NCBI GenBank assembly: GCA_030611395.1
Contig: JAUWPX010000049.1
Span: forward strand, 1 to 8,378
Source of the DNA: Bacteroidota bacterium
Lineage (GTDB): Bacteria; Bacteroidota; Bacteroidia; Bacteroidales; VadinHA17
DNA: 8,378 nt
Reading direction: 5' to 3'
The position numbers and the translations under genes are program-made. This document shows, in pieces, positions 1 to 7,088 of the stretch (position 1 is its first letter; each line of letters begins with the position of its first letter). The notes under the pieces were generated by a model, which had not been told where the DNA came from, did not search any database, and was given only the letters and a program-made list of their open reading frames with translations.

Positions 1-1010
1 TATCCAAATTACAAAGTGATATTAGGAATACTGAAGCCGAAACTCTTAATTTCCTTTATCGACAAATTGACGCCGGGTCTTTTAAATTTAATAGCCTGAT
101 CCCAACGATAATTACTAATTCGAACTATATTATGAGAGGGAACGAATACAAGGCCGAGGTATTTATTGCTGCAACAGATACAACTCAACAACCTGAAGTT
201 TTAGTTGGTAAATATGAAACTATTGTTGGTGCCAATGGAATTGAGGAATATCGTATGATTGGTAGTGATTATGAAACATTAACTGTTGATGAACGCGGAC
301 GTGGAATATACAAGAGAAAACCTACTGTTCTTGGTGAAAAAACCTGGGGTGGACTAATTAGAATGAGAGCCCCTGATGGAAATATAATTAGTTATCCTTT
401 CGAAGAACAATATACAGTGGCACCACCAAATGTAGTAGTTTCTCCCACTGCTATGAATGTTTTCTATGTTGGTTTGGATAATCCTATTGATATTTCCGTT
501 TCCGGAGGAAAAAATGTAACTGCCACTATGACAAACGGCACAATAAAAAAGGGACGCTACAAGGATTTTCGTGGTTCATTTATTGCAAATCCAAGAACTC
601 CGGGGACCATTGCCAATGTTACAGTTACAGCTGAGGTTAATGGTGTAAGGCGTTCATTTCCTCCCATTGAATTCAGAGTGCAAATAGTACCTCCTCCTGT
701 GGCAAAAATTGATGGAAAAAGCAGCGGGTCAATTCCAAGAGCAAGACTTTTGGCCCAGGCTTTAATTTATGCTGAATTGGAAGATTTTCTGTTCGATATA
801 CATTGGGATGTAACCGCCTTTTCAGTTGAAATAACTGAACGTGGGTTTACTTCTTTCTTACCATCAACCAGCTACAGAATTACAGAATCCCAGAAAAATT
901 TAATGCGCAAATTAAAGAGAAATGATCGTGTTGCATTTACCGATATTAAAGCAGTTGGACCCGATGGTCGTCAAATATCACTTCCTGCAATTCTTCTGAA
1001 AATTGAATAA
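1..1010 (+). CDS. gldM: GldM, T9SS/gliding motor protein (5'-truncated by window edge)
   Basis: The reading frame is open from position 3 with no start in context, so the gene begins before the window; 335 C-terminal residues are visible. GldM is an inner-membrane protein that forms, with GldL, the proton-driven motor of the type IX secretion system, and its long periplasmic part reaches the GldK/GldN ring. The transmembrane helix is in the missing N-terminal third. Visible residues 1-40 look like the end of a helical domain, then a beta-rich region starts near the family-like GNEYKAEVFIAA (residues 46-57). The last roughly 115 residues, from PPPVAKIDG, match the C-terminal GldM domain. Known family members are about 510-530 residues, so about 180 are missing. 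gldN follows after 19 bp, the usual gldM-gldN order. The ATG at 132 is an internal Met, not the start. Identification is from recalled family motifs and synteny. Confidence 0.93.
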   Translation, partial: SKLQSDIRNTEAETLNFLYRQIDAGSFKFNSLIPTIITNSNYIMRGNEYKAEVFIAATDTTQQPEVLVGKYETIVGANGIEEYRMIGSDYETLTVDERGRGIYKRKPTVLGEKTWGGLIRMRAPDGNIISYPFEEQYTVAPPNVVVSPTAMNVFYVGLDNPIDISVSGGKNVTATMTNGTIKKGRYKDFRGSFIANPRTPGTIANVTVTAEVNGVRRSFPPIEFRVQIVPPPVAKIDGKSSGSIPRARLLAQALIYAELEDFLFDIHWDVTAFSVEITERGFTSFLPSTSYRITESQKNLMRKLKRNDRVAFTDIKAVGPDGRQISLPAILLKIE

Positions 1011-1029
1011 CAATAAACTTATTTTCAAT

Positions 1030-1893
1030 ATGAAAAAACATAGAAAAATAATTTTCGAAATACTTTTCCTTGCTATACTAGTCGCTCCTGCTCTGAAACT
1101 CTCAGCTCAGGAATCCCCTGCATGGGTAAAAGGCTTATATAATAAAGATATTAGGGATAAATCACCAATTCCTTACTCTCACCTGCGTGAAGCAGATGTT
1201 ATGTGGTCAAAAAAAGTATGGAGGGAGATCGACCTTAGAAAAAAAATGAATCAGCCTTTGTACTTCCCTACTACACCAATTGGTGATCGTGCAAGTCTTA
1301 TACATATAATTCTAGCTGAAATTAAGTCTGGTAATGTTAATGCTTACGATGCCGTTATAGGTGGTGATGATATGACTGTTAAGATCACTCAGGCTGATAT
1401 TGACAGGAATATGGGAGCTAAAACTGACTCATCAGCAAGGATCCAGACAGCCCCCGGTGTATTTAAAGATACCATAATTGTTAATGAACCAAATCCTGAC
1501 GAGATTAAGCAAATACAGGTTCAGGAAGAGTGGTTCTTTGATAAAAAACACTCCCGTATGGATGTCCGGATCCTTGGATTAATGCCTATCCGGCATTATT
1601 ATAATACTGAAGTTGGTGAATATCAAAGAGCAAAAATATGCTGGATTTATTATCCTGATTTCAGAAATACCTTTGCAAATCATGAAATTTATAATCCTGA
1701 TAATGACGCTCATCGTATTTCTTTTGACGATTTTTTTATGCAAAGAAGATTCACCAGCACAATCATTGCAGAATCAAATGTTTACAATAACCGTCAAATA
1801 AATCAGTATGAAACCGGGAAAGAGGCGCTGATTGAAGCAGAACGTATTAAAGAATATATATTCAACTTTGAACATGATCTCTGGGAATACTAA
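1030..1893 (+). CDS. gldN: GldN/PorN, T9SS periplasmic ring protein
   Basis: This 287-residue protein is GldN (PorN), which forms with the lipoprotein GldK a large periplasmic ring of the type IX secretion system and contacts GldM. The N-terminus is a Sec signal peptide: basic MKKHRK, a hydrophobic run at about residues 7-22, and probable cleavage after LSA (residue 26), leaving a mature protein starting QES. There is no lipobox cysteine. Family-typical stretches are ADVMWSKKVWREIDLRKKMN and, near the middle, the HSRMDVRILG and GLMPIRHYY segments; the acidic-aromatic C-terminus ends DLWEY. Length is close to the usual roughly 300 residues. The ATG at 1030 is preferred over an upstream in-frame TTG at 1003, because it puts the basic residues at the start of the signal peptide and avoids overlapping gldM. 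It is very likely co-transcribed with gldM (19-bp gap). Confidence 0.94.
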   Translation: MKKHRKIIFEILFLAILVAPALKLSAQESPAWVKGLYNKDIRDKSPIPYSHLREADVMWSKKVWREIDLRKKMNQPLYFPTTPIGDRASLIHIILAEIKSGNVNAYDAVIGGDDMTVKITQADIDRNMGAKTDSSARIQTAPGVFKDTIIVNEPNPDEIKQIQVQEEWFFDKKHSRMDVRILGLMPIRHYYNTEVGEYQRAKICWIYYPDFRNTFANHEIYNPDNDAHRISFDDFFMQRRFTSTIIAESNVYNNRQINQYETGKEALIEAERIKEYIFNFEHDLWEY

Positions 1894-1898
1894 ACTTT

Positions 1899-2990
1899 TT
1901 ATATATACTCGTCCCCTTTGCTTAGCTTTATGTCATTTACAAATTGCTTGATCTTCTGTTCGTCATTTTTCCTGCAGACAAGAAGTATATCATCTGTATC
2001 AATAATAATATAATCTTCCAAACCCTGCAATACAACAAGCTTATCGTCCGATACTCTCACAATAGACCCCTTTACATCATAATCGAAAATGTTTTTCCCG
2101 GTTATTGTATTTTTATTCTTGTCCTTTTTTAATTTTTCGTATAACGAACCCCAGGTACCAAGATCTGACCAGCCAAAATCAGAACACAATACATATACAT
2201 TATCTGCTTTTTCCATTATGCCATAATCAATGGAAATGTTTTTGCATTTTGAATATGTTTTAAGAATAAAATCGGTTTCATTATCAGTATTATATAATTT
2301 TATTCCTTCCCTGAATATACTATCAACTTCAGATAAGTGCTTTTCAAATGCATTCATTATTGATTTGAGCGACCAGATAAATATTCCGGAGTTCCAAAAA
2401 AACTCACCACTTTCATGAAAAACCTTAGCCAATTCATAATCAGGCTTTTCAGTAAATGTTTTAACCTTATTAAGATTGTTACTTGTGCCTGCAACTTCCC
2501 CGCTTGAAATCTGAATATATCCGTAACCTGTTTCGGGTCTGTCAGGTTTTATTCCAAGTGTTAATAATGCATCCCGGTTCAAAACAAATTTAAAACCCTC
2601 TTGTATCTTGTCTTTGAACTGTTCTTCATTAATTATAAAATGGTCAGAAGGTGCAACAACAATACAGGCATCAGGGTTTATTTTGTTTATCTTATAATTT
2701 GCATAAGCAATGCAGGGAGCAGTGTTTTTCCTCAACGGTTCAAGCAGAATATTGGATGGCTTTATCCCGGGAAGCTGCTCCAGAACAATGTCCTTATAGT
2801 CAGCATTAGTTACAATCAGAATATTTTCTTCGGGACAAATATCAGCAAACCTGTCAAATGTCTGTTGAAAAAGTGTCTTTCCTATTCCCAGAATATCAAG
2901 GAATTGTTTGGGTTTCTGTGTGCGACTATAAGGCCAGAACCTGCTTCCTATACCTCCAGCCATAATCACACAATAATTGTTCTTATCCAT
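1899..2990 (-). CDS. manC: Mannose-1-phosphate guanylyltransferase (GDP-mannose synthesis)
   Basis: This cytoplasmic enzyme makes GDP-mannose from GTP and mannose 1-phosphate, a precursor of mannosylated and fucosylated surface polysaccharides. The 363-residue product has the nucleotidyltransferase signature GGIGSRFWP (12-20) with PKQF (27-30), the ILLEP-RKNTAP block (81-92), PSDH (114-117), TGYGYI (154-159), FTEKP (179-183), FWNSGIFIW (198-206), SIDYGIMEK (253-261) and GWSDLGTW (273-280). A short tail with beta-helix character follows, so this is the stand-alone short form without a fused phosphomannose isomerase domain. ATG at 2990 puts the start ten residues before the signature, as in relatives; an in-frame ATG at 2999 is an alternative and a TTG at 3014 is unlikely. 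The gene converges on gldN with only 5 bp between stop codons and is divergent from mlaE. No other sugar-nucleotide or glycan gene is in view. Confidence 0.94.
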   Translation of the reverse strand: MDKNNYCVIMAGGIGSRFWPYSRTQKPKQFLDILGIGKTLFQQTFDRFADICPEENILIVTNADYKDIVLEQLPGIKPSNILLEPLRKNTAPCIAYANYKINKINPDACIVVAPSDHFIINEEQFKDKIQEGFKFVLNRDALLTLGIKPDRPETGYGYIQISSGEVAGTSNNLNKVKTFTEKPDYELAKVFHESGEFFWNSGIFIWSLKSIMNAFEKHLSEVDSIFREGIKLYNTDNETDFILKTYSKCKNISIDYGIMEKADNVYVLCSDFGWSDLGTWGSLYEKLKKDKNKNTITGKNIFDYDVKGSIVRVSDDKLVVLQGLEDYIIIDTDDILLVCRKNDEQKIKQFVNDIKLSKGDEYI

Positions 2991-3200
2991 AGCTTTCATT
3001 TTTTTCAGTTTCAATTTACTAAAACTTTTCTATTAAATAAAATGTTTTATAAAATAGTGTCATTAAAAGATATCCTCTGATTATCTTCCGGTAAATCAAT
3101 AATATTTATGATATTTGTATTCTTATTAGTTAGTTGAGTAAGGTGAGTAGTTGAGTAAGGTGAGTATGGAAGAAAGAAGTCATTTTATCATTTATTTAAT
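2991..3200. other. Divergent intergenic region between manC and mlaE
   Basis: This 210-bp AT-rich stretch must hold the promoters of both manC (leftward) and mlaE (rightward). It contains a perfect 10-bp palindrome TTTTATAAAA at 3045-3054 and a 17-bp tandem duplication at 3131-3164. A GATATTTG at about 3108-3115 resembles the Bacteroidota -7 element TAnnTTTG at all but its first base, but no convincing -33 partner was seen. No RNA gene or riboswitch was recognised. Exact promoters cannot be placed from this sequence alone. Confidence 0.6.
3131..3164. repeat. 17-bp perfect tandem duplication upstream of mlaE
   Basis: The unit TAGTTGAGTAAGGTGAG occurs twice without a mismatch (3131-3147 and 3148-3164), and the next two bases (TA) begin a third copy. 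It ends 36 bp before the mlaE start codon, so it lies in the probable leader or promoter-proximal DNA. Each unit is built from two related pieces, TTGAGTA and AGGTGAG. It is purine-rich on the plus strand. Whether it has a regulatory role is unknown. Confidence 0.9.
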
Positions 3201-3941
3201 ATGCAGTTTTTTTACAACTTTGGAAAATATGTTATCCTCCTTACAAAGGTTTTTTCAAAGCCTGAAAAGAGTAAAATATACTATAAACAAACTCTTAAAG
3301 AGCTTATTAATCTGGGTGTCAACTCTATTGGTATTGTTATTGTTATATCCGCCTTTACCGGTGCAGTAATAACTTTGCAAACAGCTTATAATACCGAAAA
3401 TCCTTTTTACCCAAGGTACCTGATAGGACTGATGGCACGCGATACTATTATCCTGGAGTTTTCTTCAACTATGGTTGGATTAATCCTTGCAGGAAAAATT
3501 GGATCTAATATAGCCTCAGAGATAGGGACTATGAGGATAACTGAGCAAATTGACGCTCTCGAAATTATGGGAGTGAACTCCGCAAGCTACCTCATCCTGC
3601 CTAAGATAATTGCATCTGTTCTTTTTAATCCCCTGCTTACCATGATAAGTATAGCTGTTGGGGTATTCGGTGGCTGGATTGCCGGAACAGTAACAGGTGT
3701 TGTATCATCCGAAGATTATATATATGGTATTCAGTTTGCATTTATCCCATTTTATGTAACATACGCTCTTATTAAAACTGTGTTCTACGCATTTGTTATT
3801 ACATCCGTCTCTTCATACTGCGGATATTTTGTCAGGGGTGGAGCACTGGAAGTGGGACGTTCCAGCACAAAGGCAGTTGTTTACAGCTGTATCTTAATAC
3901 TACTTTGCGATGTAATCCTAACACAACTGATATTATCATGA
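3201..3941 (+). CDS. mlaE: MlaE-family ABC transporter permease (lipid transport)
   Basis: This 246-residue inner-membrane protein is the permease of an Mla/MCE-type ABC transporter, which moves phospholipids between inner and outer membranes. Recognisable features are a long hydrophobic segment at about 42-62, the family core LILAGKIGSNIASEIGTM (about 94-111) followed by the EQIDALEIMGV segment (115-125), where the ATPase is thought to couple, and further membrane segments at about 138-168, 178-205 and 225-245. Length is typical (about 245-260). The ATG at 3201 gives a normal amphipathic N-terminus. The gene overlaps mlaF by 4 bp (ATGA), so the two are translationally coupled and should form one complex. 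The MCE-domain component (MlaD), MlaB and MlaC are not in the window and would have to be encoded elsewhere. The substrate and direction are inferred from the family. Confidence 0.92.
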   Translation: MQFFYNFGKYVILLTKVFSKPEKSKIYYKQTLKELINLGVNSIGIVIVISAFTGAVITLQTAYNTENPFYPRYLIGLMARDTIILEFSSTMVGLILAGKIGSNIASEIGTMRITEQIDALEIMGVNSASYLILPKIIASVLFNPLLTMISIAVGVFGGWIAGTVTGVVSSEDYIYGIQFAFIPFYVTYALIKTVFYAFVITSVSSYCGYFVRGGALEVGRSSTKAVVYSCILILLCDVILTQLILS

Positions 3942-4690
3942 TAAAAGTAGATCATATATGGAAATCTTTTAACCGTCAAACTGTTCTTAAAGATATCAGT
4001 GTTGAATTTGAAAAGGGAAAAAATAATCTTATCATCGGTCAGAGTGGTTCAGGGAAAACAGTTCTTCTAAAGTCAATAGTTGGTCTGCTTGATATTGATA
4101 AGGGTGAGGTTAAATATGACGATGTTGTTTACAGCAAACTTAATTTTAAGAAAAAGAAAGAAATTAGAAAAAAAATTGGGATGCTATTCCAGGGAAGTGC
4201 CCTTTTCGACTCCTCAACCGTTGAGGAAAATGTTATCTACCCTCTTAATATGTTCACAAATATGAGCTATGAAGAAAAAAGGGAACGTGCAAATTTTTGC
4301 CTGAACAGGGTTAATATTTTAAATGCCAATCAACTATATCCCTCTGAAATTAGTGGGGGAATGCAAAAACGTGTTGCTATCGCCAGGGCAATAGCTCTGA
4401 ATCCGGAATACCTTTTCTGTGATGAGCCTGATTCGGGACTGGACCCTATTACAACCCTGAGAATAAACAACCTGATTAAAGAAATTACTGAAGAGTTTAA
4501 TACAATTACTATTGTAAATACCCACGATATGAATTCGGTAATGGAGTTTGGCGAAAAGATTATTTTTATCCATATGGGACAAAAGTGGTGGGAAGGCACA
4601 AATAAAGATATCCTTCATACAGAAAACGAAAAATTAAACGATTTTGTTTTTGCAAACCATATGGCAAAACGTCTGAAACAAATAAAATAA
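3938..4690 (+). CDS. mlaF: MlaF-family ABC transporter ATPase
   Basis: This 250-residue cytoplasmic ATPase powers the MlaE permease. It has Walker A GQSGSGKT (34-41), the Q-loop at Q85 in FQGSALFDSSTVEENV (a stretch typical of MlaF rather than other ABC ATPases), the signature ISGGMQKR (138-145), Walker B YLFCDEP (158-164) with catalytic E163, the D-loop SGLD (166-169) and the switch histidine H196 in NTHD. All catalytic elements are intact. The ATG at 3938 overlaps the mlaE TGA stop as ATGA; an in-frame TTG at 3905 would add residues lying inside mlaE and is rejected. The signature reads ISGGM rather than LSGGQ, as commonly seen in this family. A 62-bp AT-rich gap follows, with no strong terminator hairpin visible. 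Confidence 0.93.
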   Translation: MIKVDHIWKSFNRQTVLKDISVEFEKGKNNLIIGQSGSGKTVLLKSIVGLLDIDKGEVKYDDVVYSKLNFKKKKEIRKKIGMLFQGSALFDSSTVEENVIYPLNMFTNMSYEEKRERANFCLNRVNILNANQLYPSEISGGMQKRVAIARAIALNPEYLFCDEPDSGLDPITTLRINNLIKEITEEFNTITIVNTHDMNSVMEFGEKIIFIHMGQKWWEGTNKDILHTENEKLNDFVFANHMAKRLKQIK

Positions 4691-4752
4691 ATATAACTTT
4701 TTTACGATATTATTAATCTTCATTTTTATCACACTTTAACAACATATATTTT

Positions 4753-5937
4753 ATGAAAAAGAAAAATTCCGGTTTCAACACAAAACTTGTACACTTAGGA
4801 GAACTTGAAAACTCAATGGGTAGCGTAACTGTTCCTATTTTTCAAACATCCACTTTTTCTTTTAAAAACGCACAACACGGAGCTGATTGCTTTTCAGGTA
4901 AAGACAACGGATATATTTATACCCGGCTCGGGAACCCAACCATAAATGCTCTGGAAGAAACAATAGCTGAACTTGAAAATGGATTCGGAGGAATTGCAAC
5001 CAGCTCGGGAATGGGCGCTGTTAATTCAATTTATCTGGCTTTTCTCGAACAAGGTGCACATCTGGTAAGTACTGCTTCAGTATATGGACCCTCACGTAAT
5101 GTAATCGAAAAACACTACAGCCGCTTTGGCGTTGAAGCTTCTTTTGTGGATACCGCCAATCCTGCTAATGTAAAAAAATCGATTAAGCCTAACACAAAAA
5201 TGATCCTGGTAGAAACTCCTTCTAACCCTACCATGCAACTAACCGATATCCGTGAAATTGCAGAAATCGCACACAAACATGGAATTCCCCTTGTTGTAGA
5301 TAATACCTTTTCAAGTCCCTATCTCCAAAATCCTCTCGACCTGGGCGCTGATGTTGTGTTCCACTCCATTACAAAATTTATTAACGGCCATGCTGATGTT
5401 GTTGGTGGCATTATTGTAGCAAAAGAGGAAAAACTTTATAAACAGATCAGAGACATTATGGTAAATTTTGGTTGCAATATGGACCCACACCAGGCTTACC
5501 TTGTTCACCGGGGTGTTAAAACCCTTTCAATCCGTATCGAAAAAGGCCAGGAAAATGCCGCAAAAATCGCACAATGGCTCGAGGAACACCCTATTGTTAA
5601 ATGGGTGAAATATCCGGGATTGAAATCTCACCCACAGCATGAACTTGCTAAAAAGCAAATGAGAGGATTCGGCACTATGATAAGCTTTGAATTAAAGGGT
5701 GGCCTTGATGCTGGAAAAATTCTTATGGATAATGTAGAGCTGGCAATTCTTGCAGTCTCTCTTGGTGGGATTGAAACACTTATCCAGCATCCTGCTTCAA
5801 TGACCCATTCAGGTATAAACAAAGAAGAGAAACTGAAAGCCGGGATTACAGACGGACTGGTACGTTTATCAATTGGTATTGAGAATGTAGAAGATCTGAT
5901 TGACGATCTTTCCCAGGCATTAAACAAGATATCCTGA
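4753..5937 (+). CDS. PLP-dependent Cys/Met metabolism enzyme, methionine gamma-lyase-like
   Basis: This 394-residue protein is a fold-type I PLP enzyme of the Cys/Met metabolism family (gamma-lyases, cystathionine gamma-synthase, O-acetylhomoserine sulfhydrylase). PLP-binding elements are present: YTRLGNPT (56-63, giving phosphate-contacting Y56 and R58), SSGMGA (84-89), Y111, D183 in VVDNTF, S205 and the Schiff-base lysine K208 in HSITKFINGH, and the carboxylate-binding R371 in RLSIG. The C-terminal LIQHPASMTHS and AGITDGLVRLS stretches most resemble methionine gamma-lyases. However, the position of the methionine-gamma-lyase cysteine (C116 in the Pseudomonas putida enzyme) is proline P113 in SVYGPSR, and the adjacent K240-D241 pair appears replaced by Met-Val near 236-237. 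Substrate and reaction are therefore left open, and no symbol is given. It follows mlaF by 62 bp on the same strand but has no obvious functional link to it. Confidence 0.88.
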   Translation: MKKKNSGFNTKLVHLGELENSMGSVTVPIFQTSTFSFKNAQHGADCFSGKDNGYIYTRLGNPTINALEETIAELENGFGGIATSSGMGAVNSIYLAFLEQGAHLVSTASVYGPSRNVIEKHYSRFGVEASFVDTANPANVKKSIKPNTKMILVETPSNPTMQLTDIREIAEIAHKHGIPLVVDNTFSSPYLQNPLDLGADVVFHSITKFINGHADVVGGIIVAKEEKLYKQIRDIMVNFGCNMDPHQAYLVHRGVKTLSIRIEKGQENAAKIAQWLEEHPIVKWVKYPGLKSHPQHELAKKQMRGFGTMISFELKGGLDAGKILMDNVELAILAVSLGGIETLIQHPASMTHSGINKEEKLKAGITDGLVRLSIGIENVEDLIDDLSQALNKIS

Positions 5938-6969
5938 TCAAAAGAAAATCAATCCTATAAATCCTACGATTAATCCAACCAGAATATTTATTAGCTTCAT
6001 ATAAATAAATCCTTTTTTTGATTCAGCCAGTAAAGGGATCGCCCCGTGGCCGTCCTGAACAATTGAGCTTGCTATTAATATGCTAAAAGGAATTGTGCCA
6101 TTTATAAAAAGTGTGATAAAAATCAGATGCGGACCAGACTCGGGAATTATGCCTATTAATACGGCAAAAATCAGAATTATATATTGATTATCCTGTATCC
6201 AGCTACCAATATCCAGGAATCCCTCTAAAAAATGAATACATATAAAAGTTCCAAAGGTCCAAAGAAATATACGTGGTAAATGTTTCTTTATCACATGCCC
6301 CCAAAGATGATCTTTAAGGAAATGGTCAGGAACAGTTGCTGCGATAAACAATGTAATTAACCCTCCTGCAAGAAATGTGATCCGCTTCCAATCCCATTCT
6401 TCAGGACCCAATTCTCCCGCTACAAGAAGAATTATAAAAAGTAAAAATCCGGTAATAAGTAATGCCCGCTCAAAACTTATGTTTTTTATTTGCCTGATTA
6501 AATCTTTCCCGGGAAAACAATTGCATATTATTTCTTCTTCATGTACTTCAAACCCATACGATCTGTCACTATCCTGATCTTTTTGTTTCGAGACTAACAA
6601 AATAAAAAATCCTGTAAAAAGAGCAATAGCAAAAACAATAACAGTTAATATCAATGCCTTTCCAGGCATCATGGCAAACATTACAAATGCTTCATCCCCA
6701 AAAGTTGCTATCATTGCAGCTACCAGGGCTGCAAAGCTTACAATACGGTGAGTATATAAAGATACAACCGTGAATGCGCCAAGGCAACCGGGAATAACTC
6801 CAAGAAATGCTGCCAGAATAATCTGTAACCATCCCTTCTGCTGTAGTTTGCGATTCCAGATACCCTGTGTTTGCACATTGATATAATCAATAATAAGCAT
6901 CATCATCAACACAAAACCGGTGATCATTAATGCATGCTTAAAAATATGTGTAAACGATTGTAAATCCAT
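5938..6969 (-). CDS. Putative polytopic heavy-metal exporter (ArsP_2 / 'putative manganese transporter' type)
   Basis: This 343-residue integral membrane protein has about ten hydrophobic segments (roughly 11-28, 48-70, 75-100, 104-126, 166-186, 195-212, 230-250, 260-285, 290-310, 322-343). It resembles the uncharacterised family described as putative 10-TM heavy-metal exporters, variously named arsenic efflux or putative manganese transporters; the metal is not established. Conserved-looking elements are GVIPGCLGAF (57-66), ATFGDEAFVM (88-97), IIPESGPH (274-281) and QDGHGAIPLLAES (305-317). The first and last groups are related, pointing to an internal duplication. A hydrophilic central loop (127-165) contains H143 and the pair C149-x-C151 in HEEEIICNC, a possible metal site. 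It lies downstream of the NifX-like gene on the same strand, after a 103-bp repeat-containing gap. Its TGA directly abuts the TGA of the PLP enzyme. Confidence 0.78.
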   Translation of the reverse strand: MDLQSFTHIFKHALMITGFVLMMMLIIDYINVQTQGIWNRKLQQKGWLQIILAAFLGVIPGCLGAFTVVSLYTHRIVSFAALVAAMIATFGDEAFVMFAMMPGKALILTVIVFAIALFTGFFILLVSKQKDQDSDRSYGFEVHEEEIICNCFPGKDLIRQIKNISFERALLITGFLLFIILLVAGELGPEEWDWKRITFLAGGLITLFIAATVPDHFLKDHLWGHVIKKHLPRIFLWTFGTFICIHFLEGFLDIGSWIQDNQYIILIFAVLIGIIPESGPHLIFITLFINGTIPFSILIASSIVQDGHGAIPLLAESKKGFIYMKLINILVGLIVGFIGLIFF

Positions 6970-6995
6970 ATTATCAATATTACACTAAAATTCAA

Positions 6996-7031
6996 AGTGC
7001 CTAAAATGCCTAAAGTTTGGAGTGCCTAAAG
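6996..7031. repeat. Three degenerate copies of a TGCCTAAA-type unit
   Basis: AGTGCCTAAA (6996-7005), AATGCCTAAAG (7005-7015) and AGTGCCTAAAG (7021-7031) are near-identical direct copies in the gap between the NifX-like gene and the exporter gene. On the transcribed minus strand they read CTTTAGGCACT-like and would lie in the leader or spacer just before the exporter start at 6969. Function is unknown. Confidence 0.8.
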
Positions 7032-7050
7032 CTTTAAGATTAATAGTGCT

Positions 7051-7088
7051 TTGAACCTTGAACTCTTCAACCTCAAACCTCAAACCTC
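7051..7088. repeat. Degenerate heptamer array overlapping the 3' end of the NifX-like gene
   Basis: Successive 7-bp units read TTGAACC, TTGAACT, CTTCAAC, CTCAAAC, CTCAAAC and a partial CTC. The perfect pair is 7072-7085. The array runs into the NifX-like coding region, supplying its TGA stop (complement of 7073-7075) and the codons for its last three to four residues. A weak 5-bp stem (TTGAA / TTCAA around CTC, 7058-7070) is present, but it is too short and AT-rich to call a terminator. Confidence 0.82.

Noticed and set aside
3045..3054. TTTTATAAAA palindrome as an operator
   Set aside because: A 10-bp A/T-only palindrome is likely by chance in AT-rich intergenic DNA, and no second copy or known regulator supports it.
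2601..3080. 159-residue plus-strand open frame opposite manC
   Set aside because: It lies almost entirely antisense to a gene with full family motifs, has no recognisable domain, and has the composition expected of a complementary-strand frame.
3151..3369. 72-residue plus-strand frame across the start of mlaE
   Set aside because: It begins inside the 17-bp repeat and overlaps mlaE out of frame; mlaE has clear family motifs.
4330..4618. Two overlapping minus-strand frames opposite mlaF
   Set aside because: Both are antisense to the signature and Walker B region of an intact ABC ATPase and show no family features.
4691..4752. Promoter or terminator between mlaF and the PLP enzyme
   Set aside because: The 62-bp stretch is T/A-rich, but no TAnnTTTG element or stable hairpin could be defended.
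5628..5927. 99-residue minus-strand frame opposite the PLP enzyme
   Set aside because: Serine- and proline-rich shadow of conserved coding sequence with no independent support.
7058..7070. TTGAA-CTC-TTCAA hairpin as a terminator of the NifX-like gene
   Set aside because: The stem is only 5 bp, has one G-C pair, and no T-run follows it on the transcribed strand.
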